This document shows, piece by piece, positions 58,400-64,000 of a DNA stretch of 64,000 nucleotides (position 1 is its first letter; every line of letters begins with the position of its first letter). The position numbers and the translations under genes were made by a program. The notes below the pieces were generated by a model. It saw only the letters and a list, made by a program, of their open reading frames with translations. It made no database searches and was not told where the DNA came from. This DNA is from Pyxicephalus adspersus (lineage: Eukaryota; Chordata; Amphibia; Anura; Pyxicephalidae): contig NC_092860.1 of NCBI RefSeq assembly GCF_032062135.1, positions 154,770,403-154,834,402 on the forward strand, in the 5' to 3' direction.

Positions 58400-58594
58400 G
58401 ACTTACAGATGCTACTCCATTCTGAGAGAGAAGGTAGCACCAAAGGATGTTGATGAACTAAGACAGACCTTACACCAGATGAAATCCCAGGGGATCATAT
58501 TAGACTTTAAAAGTCCTAATGCCTCTCCCACTGTGTTGGTAAGAAAGAATCTGCCTATGTTTAGATTACCGCACCCTGAATCGGAGAACTATAC
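58400..58594 (+). pseudogene. Gypsy reverse transcriptase, N-terminal fragment
   Basis: 'DELRQTLHQMKSQGIILDFK' and 'SPNASPTVLVRKN' are the entry blocks of a gypsy reverse transcriptase. The copy then loses frame and is cut by the solo LTR at 58595. The coding sequence resumes after the LTR near 59197. Confidence 0.65.
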
Positions 58595-59196
58595 TATCAC
58601 GGTCCCTCCAGTGACTGAGGTTAGAAGATCTGAGAGACTGGCTGCACGTGAGGTTATCTGACAGTCTCTTTGCTTTTACTTGTTTCAGTGTTGTTGTTGG
58701 TGACCACAACTCTGGTCTCAGCTGCAGCTTGTTATCATTACTATTCCTCTATTTAGCCTGACCTTACACTTCAGGTCATGCGGTTGATATTCCTTGCTTG
58801 GAGGTGGAAGAGCTGGTGTGTGGTCCTCTTCTGAGTTCCTTCTCATCCATTTTCTATTGAAGATAAGTTTACTCCTCTTTGTATTTTGGTTGTTACCCTT
58901 TGCTTGTTGTTACTAGGCCTCAGGGAGACGTTGGTTCGTTCATCTGGAAAGGAACCAGTAGTTTCATACCCTGTCACTACTATTCCCCAGCATTTCAGGG
59001 CTCCTAGGGTCTATGTTCCAGTGTATGAATCCTCCCACCTTCAGGGTCTATTCATACTGACAGGAGTCAGGGCCAGATTTAGGGTTTACGTAGGTAGTGA
59101 CCATTTCCCTCTCCCTAGCTTGGAGGTCTAGTCCCTTGTCATTGTCTTCCTGTTTTCATTCTGGTGTTCCTCTCCTCCCTGCCTTATCCTGTGACA
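58595..59196 (+). mobile_element. Solo LTR 5 (family M) inside gypsy pol
   Basis: A 602-bp block from TATCACGG (mutated TGTCACAG) to TCCTGTGACA. It aligns, in opposite orientation, with the LTR at 60241-60784: shared 'GAGGTTATCTGACAGTCTCT', 'ATGCGGTTGATATTC' and 'GGCCTCAGGGAGAC'. Flanks TATAC and CATAC match 4 of 5. Removing it joins the two parts of the reverse transcriptase in correct order. Confidence 0.75.
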
Positions 59197-59765
59197 CATA
59201 CCAGACCAGTAAACCTTGCCTAGAACTGAGGAGGCTCTTAAGATCCTGAATGGAAACCATTGGTTCACCGTGTTGGATTTACTGTCAGGGTGCTATCAGG
59301 TTCCCATGGCACCTGAAGACCAAAAGAAGACAGCCTTCATATGTCCTTTGGGCTTCCATCAATTTACTGTACGTGCCACAAGGCATTAGAGGTGCCCCCT
59401 TCACTTTCCAAAGGATGATGAAGAAAGTTCTGAGTGATCTTGTGCCCAGGGAATGTTTGGTGTACCTCAATGACATCATTGTTTTTGGGGCTACGTTGGA
59501 AGAGCATAAGGAACAGCTCATTTGAGTGGTACAACGTCTCAAAAAAGTAAGTGTGAAGCTGTCAGCTGACAAGTGCAAGTTCTGTAGATCATCAGTCACC
59601 AATGTAGGCCACATTGTTTTAGCTGAAGGGGTAGCCGCTGACCCAGCTAAGGTGGAAGCGGTTGTAAACTGGCCTCGACCTCAGAATGTTACAGATCTAT
59701 GTTCTTTTCATGGATTTTGTGGCTACTGCTGTCGATTTGTAGAGGGATATTCTAGTGTTACATGA
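59197..59765 (+). pseudogene. Gypsy reverse transcriptase, catalytic part
   Basis: In several frames: 'EALKILNGNHWF' (codons about 59231-59266), a 'LDLLSGCYQVPMAPED' block, and 'GIRGAPFTFQRMMKKV'. Then YLND at 59463-59474, where functional enzymes have YLDD or YVDD, followed by 'IIVFGATLEEHKEQL'. After a stop come 'GHIVLAEGVAADPAKV' and 'WPRPQNVTDLCSFHGFCGYC'. RNase H and integrase are missing; the copy is truncated at about 59770. Several stops. Confidence 0.8.
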
Positions 59766-59769
59766 CCTA

Positions 59770-60240
59770 TGATGTGGATGGTCAAGAGAAACAAAAAAGG
59801 TCCTCCACGCTCTGGAGTGTCAGTTCTTTGTATTGGACTCAAAACAGCTATTTTGTATTAAATCCATTACAAAATATTTTGAATTTCCCGCTGCTCCTCC
59901 TCCCCACTTCAATGCATGTACCAACGTCCTGAAGAACATCTCTGCAGTCCCCAACTGAAGATCGAAGAGAGAAGACGTTTGCCAAGGACCTGCGGGGACC
60001 AGCAGAAAGGGGACGCCAACGGAGCAAGGTAAGTGTTTTTTTTTTATAATCTATAGTGACCCCAAGTGTGACTCGGGATTACAACTTTTTGCATGGTAAA
60101 TCCACCCCGAGTCACACTGGATTATCGCTAGAAGGTTAAAGATCCCTCTACAGCTCTTCTCCCACTTACTTCTCTTCTACTCTTTTTGCTCATCCAAATA
60201 TTTAATATTAACTTTCTCACTCATAAACTCGTCATAGTAG
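59770..60240. repeat. Non-coding, with a palindromic MITE piece at 60060-60135
   Basis: GTGTGACTCGGG (about 60068-60079) returns as CCCGAGTCACAC about 30 bases later, with 'GATTACAACTTTTTGCATGG' between. Similar 'GTGACTCGGGATTAC' palindromes are a common frog repeat type. The rest is unassigned. Confidence 0.5.
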
Positions 60241-60784
60241 TGTCACAGATAAAGGGAAGGGGAGGAAAACAGAAAGATAAATACAAGGGACTAGGCCTTC
60301 AATGGCTAGGGAAAAGGGAATGGTCACCCCTTACAGACCCCCCAACCTAGCCCTGACTCCTGCCAGTATGAATATCCCCTGATGATGGGAATACTCATAC
60401 ACAGGAACCTAGGCCCTAGTAGCCCTGAACTGCCCTAGGAATAGTGACTGGGCTTGAGACTACTGGTTCCTTCCCTGATGAAAGAACCAGTGTCTCCCTG
60501 AGGCCTAGTAACAACAAAAGAACAACAAAACATCAAAATGAGTTCAACTTATCTTATTTAGCAAATTTTACATCCCAGCAGTGAATATCAACCGCATAGC
60601 ATGAAGTGTGAGGCCAGACTAAATGGAGGGGCAGTAATGACCACCAGCTGCAGCTGATACAAGCGGAGTGCTCATTACAAACAACAACACAGAAACAAGT
60701 AAAAACAAAGAGACTGTCAGATAACCTCATGTGTAGCCCGTCTCACAGATCTTTCTATCCTTAGTCACAGAAGGGACTGTGACA
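60241..60784 (-). mobile_element. Solo LTR 6 (family M) with AGTAG target duplication
   Basis: A 544-bp block; on the minus strand it runs TGTCACAGTCCC...TTATCTGTGACA. It is flanked by AGTAG (60236-60240 and 60785-60789). Ends form the inverted repeat TGTCACA/TGTGACA. Same family as 58595-59196 but better preserved and in opposite orientation, about 1.0 kb away. Confidence 0.9.
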
Positions 60785-62030
60785 AGTAGATATTTAGGAG
60801 TATTATTTTTTTTTTTTATCACAGGTCGGTAAATAGAATACCATTTTTGTTCAAATGTTTAGATAAAATGTATGTTTTTTTTGTCAAACACGTAGCTATA
60901 CTCTCTGATCCATGAGTGGGACAACTGACTCATCCTTCCTGGGAAGGGAAGTGAAGATCTGGCCTGGATATTTGCTGCACATTACATTATGAAATTATTA
61001 TTATTATTATTATTAAACAGGATTTATATAGCGCCAACATATTACGCAGCGCTGTACATTAAATAGGGATTGCAAATGACAGACTAATACAGACAGTGAT
61101 ACAGGAGGAGAGGACCCTGCCCCAAAGAGCTTACACTCTAGTAGGAATGTTGCTAGTACTGATTTTCTTCAGCCTTCCTAGGCTCAGTATTATTTTGCAT
61201 TGTCTGACCTCCATATAGAGCAAGTTCTTACAATAGGTGGAAGGTGCAAATGGCAAAAGGAGATACCTCAGCTTTTAGTCTACTAATCCATGTGTTCTCA
61301 ATGTTTTTGAATAGGGGGAACCCTTAAAATATGTTTCAGGTCTTCAGGAAACCCCTTCTATAAATAATTAATCCGCAGATCACAGTATATTAGTGTGGGG
61401 GTCAGTAGACAGAATTCCTCCTATATTGCTGGCCATCCGGGAGAATGTTATCCTGACAGATAGCCAAAACCATCATTGGTGTCACTTAAACTGACCTAAG
61501 AGGCACAAATGGCTCATTGCTAATAACACTTAGTAACCTCAGGAGGAATACTAGGACTTCCTCTGATTAGATTAGGAAACACTGTCTAATCCCTGTGCCA
61601 AATACATGCTGACATAACACATTCAATATAACAGGTGTTATGCCTACCTGGGGGAGTTACAGGTATAAGAGCCTTTATGGTGCATTCTGCAGGATCCTTG
61701 CAGGATTTGTTGTGAACATTTGAGTCGTATGTCTATGTTATTGGGGCTTTCAAAAGCGGACAATGCTAAAAGGCAAATTTAAAAACCTTTTTAGCGATGA
61801 GCACTAAAACACGCTCAGGTAAGGTATTTTGCCAGTGCTGTGGATTGTTGTAAATTACATTTGGCAGTGGAGACCCCAGCCACAGATAGAGGCAGATAGA
61901 CTAGCTCTGAGCACCATGATAACATTGATTAGTCATCACTAGAGGGCAGCCCATGTCTTGGAACATTCACCCAGTGTTTTTCATCGTTCCACTCCTTATC
62001 GTGCCCTAAAATGTAGCCCCACCCCCTAGG
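60785..62030. other. Upstream region of gene C; repeat at 60995-61150
   Basis: (ATT)n, 'GATTTATATAGCGCCAACAT' and 'CCCAAAGAGCTTACACTCTA' form a copy of the repeat type seen at 21536. The rest contains no exon that I recognise. Confidence 0.45.
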
Positions 62031-62038
62031 TATAAATA
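62031..62038 (+). promoter_or_regulatory. TATA box of gene C
   Basis: TATAAATA preceded by a C-rich stretch (CCCCACCCCCTAGG), 51 bases before the ATG at 62082. The predicted start site is about 62061. Confidence 0.6.
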
Positions 62039-62081
62039 CCACTGCAAGCTCTGCGAGGTCCAGAATTTCTCCAGCTGTGCA

Positions 62082-62163
62082 ATGGGAATCTCGTCAGACT
62101 TTATTCTCTGCATGATTTGTCTGATTCCTGCAGTCTCCTCTCTGCCTGCTGTATACAGAACAG
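62082..62163 (+). CDS. Gene C, signal-peptide exon (runs off the window)
   Basis: ATG in good context (GCAATGG), then 27 codons: MGISSDFILCMICLIPAVSS, then LPAVYRT. It ends in phase 1 at G|GTTAGT. The hydrophobic core and AVSS-type cleavage site make a convincing signal peptide. First exon size, phase and TATA spacing match gene B, so a further member of the Ig cluster is likely. I found no matching Ig exon in the remaining 1.8 kb; the next exon is probably beyond 64000. Confidence 0.55.
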
Positions 62164-62469
62164 GTTAGTGTCTGATTATATTTCATACAGATCTCATCGA
62201 TGACCGATGTTGTGTCTCTGGATGGGCAAAGTGTGTGAATGGATGGTGAGACCTGCAGGGTGTGTATGGGTCGGTGCTGGGTTATCTTTTCATAAATAAT
62301 GAGCTCATGTTGTATGCTGAGGAGTAATATACCCTGGGGTGCGGGTCGGGAGATATTGCCGCTAATCATATTTTAGGATTGATTTATAATTCTGTAATAA
62401 GTGTGCGATACTGTGTGCATGGAAATGTTATTACTGAGCTCAGAATAATAACTAATGGAAAGTGCTGAC

Positions 62470-62911
62470 ACCTCTCTCCATCACCTGTCTGTCTGTCTCT
62501 CACCTCTCTCCCTCCATCACCTGTCTGTCTCTCTCTTCCTCCCTCACCTGTCTGTCGGAAAAAGTTGGACCAAAACCTCCACGGTCTGCAAAAGTAACAC
62601 TCCTCTCTCTCTCTCTCTCCTCCCTTCTCTCTCTCTCTCCTCCCATCTCTCTCTCTCTCCTCCCATCTCTCTCTCTCTCCTCCCTTCTCTCTCTCTCTCC
62701 TCCCCCCCCCCCCCCCCCCACCTCTCATTCTGTCTGAAAAAGTTGGACCACAACCTCCACGGTCATCAATAGTAGTACTTCCCTCTCTTTCTCACCCTCT
62801 CTCTCTCTCCCTCACCTCCCTCCTCTCTCTCTCTCTCTCTCCCCGTCTTGCTTTCTATCTCTTGCTCTCTCTTGCGCTCTCTCTCTCTCTCTCTCTCTCG
62901 CTCTCTCTATG
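62470..62911. repeat. CT-rich simple-repeat block with internal duplication
   Basis: (CT)n, CTGTCTGT and CTCCCT tracts. 'GAAAAAGTTGGACC' plus 'CAACCTCCACGGTC' occurs twice or nearly so (about 62559 and 62738), so the whole motif was duplicated. The S/L-rich and E/R-rich frames are artefacts of the repeat. Confidence 0.9.
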
Positions 62912-63130
62912 ACCCTGATTTATGAAAGCTCTCCAAGGCTGGGGAGAATACACTTTCAGAAGTGAACTGGGTGATCCAGCTAACCTGGAATGGATCTGGT
63001 CCAGGATTCAAAGCATTTGCTAGCAAATAGAAAATAATTTTTAAAAATCAATTCCATGTTTTCTGGATCACCTCGTTCACTTCTTAAAGTGTATTCTCTC
63101 CAGCCTTGGAGAGCTTTCATAAATCAGGGT
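62912..63130. repeat. Foldback MITE family F, best copy
   Basis: ACCCTGATTTATGAAAGCTC at the left returns as GAGCTTTCATAAATCAGGGT at the right. Inner arms are 'GATCCAGCTAACCTGGAATG' and the inverted counterpart. It is inserted inside the CT-rich tract, which resumes at 63131. Confidence 0.95.
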
Positions 63131-64000
63131 CTCTGTCTCTCTCGCTCCCTCTCTCTCTCGCTCTCTCTCTCTGTCTCTCTCGCTCTCTCTCCTGTCTGTC
63201 TCTTATTCCCCCTCCCCTGTAACAATAGTAGCAGTAGTAATATGTCACTTAACCTTGGGCTGATTGATGAATCAGAGCCGCCCCAGTCCTCGTCAGGCAC
63301 CATAAGGACCATTAGGCACCAACGTTGCTCTTCTTTAAAGTTGCAGTTTAGATTTGCTGGTTGAGACCAGTTCAGGATTGAGCTATTGGATGCCGTTTCC
63401 TGTTGCTGGCACCTTGCCTGGCTTTGGTCACAGCAGTGCTGGTTCCTATAATTAAACAGCATCTGAAGGATTTACAGCAGTTCCCCAACCAGGGATCTGC
63501 TGCTGAAAGAAGCTACAGGTGACGGGGCAATGGTAAAAGCATTGCACCCTCTAAAAGTAACCTAAAATTCATAAACATGAAAAAACACTAACTGTAAAAA
63601 CTGATCATGAAATACTTCATCTAGCAATAGCTTGTCAGAATAGTTTGTGTACAAATGTCACACATCTGCTCTTGGGCAGATAAAGTCAAAACTTGTTTGA
63701 ATGAAAACATCAATGAACGTTTTGTTTTAGTTTTTAGTCATTGTTTTATTTTTTTGGTCTGTTCGCTTGATGGCACTCTAGAAATGATGAGTTTGTGGTG
63801 AAATAGAGACTGTGGACTAGATGCAAATGAGTGTGAGCTCAAACTTCGAAGGATTGTAGAGATTAAGGCAATGGAAAAAACCTCTGCAGCCCTTTACAAT
63901 TTAATTTGTGGTCCTTATCTTGCTTTAGAGAGCTGTGCTTGCTTAAACCATCGAAAGCAAAATATATCTCAGACTGCGTTCTAATACTTAATGCTTTGCT
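63131..64000. other. CT-rich tract then unassigned sequence
   Basis: 63131-63205 is the continuation of the CT repeat. From 63206 on I see no exon with phase-1 splice sites. Presumed intron 1 of gene C. Confidence 0.4.

Noticed and set aside
62384..62772. Several 70-115-codon frames on both strands
   Set aside because: All are low-complexity readings of the CT-rich block.

Overview
The window looks like an intergenic and intronic stretch of an anuran (frog) nuclear genome. It is AT-rich and has no operon structure. Exons are short, with GT/AG splice sites and constant phase. The rest is vertebrate-type repeats: Tx1/L1-like LINE, Penelope-like, Ty3/gypsy, SGNH-bearing retroelement, Tc1, mariner, hAT MITEs, foldback MITEs, and solo LTRs with 5-bp target-site duplications (TSDs). 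The species is not identifiable from sequence alone. One run of Ns (55283-55353) marks an assembly gap.

The only host genes I can support form a small cluster of immunoglobulin-superfamily receptors of CD2/SLAM/CD48/CD58 type, all on the + strand. Gene A (about 7.5-12.8 kb) has a candidate signal exon, one cysteine-free V-like Ig exon (8961-9281), a transmembrane exon (11006-11110) and a cytoplasmic-tail exon (12655-12773). Gene B (45.14-47.05 kb) is complete: TATA-like box, signal exon, a paralogous Ig exon of identical length (321 bp), and a terminal exon ending in a hydrophobic, GPI-signal-like tail. An orphan signal-peptide exon (12200-12269) lies inside the last intron of gene A. A third TATA box plus signal exon (62031-62163) starts another gene that leaves the window on the right. 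All junctions are phase 1, so exons of the cluster can be combined without loss of frame.

Between genes A and B (13-45 kb) and after B (47-62 kb) the DNA is dominated by mobile-element debris. Six solo LTRs (17454, 26064, 30884, 50300, 58595, 60241) were recognised from TG...CA ends; five have perfect 5-bp TSDs and one matches at 4 of 5. Several are nested: an LTR and a foldback MITE sit inside a Tc1 copy, an LTR splits a tRNA-like repeat, and an LTR splits a dead gypsy reverse transcriptase. Further elements are a gypsy relic with a PNMA-like Gag, an SGNH-hydrolase retroelement relic, a degenerate protein relic at 41-42 kb of a family I know only from repeated genomic copies, and five dispersed hammerhead-ribozyme-like cores with the CTGANGA...GAAA signature of Penelope-like elements.

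The most interesting part is the receptor cluster: two tandem paralogues sharing even intron sequence but ending in different membrane anchors, with spare signal-peptide exons around them. The hammerhead-like motifs and the nested LTR chronology come next.
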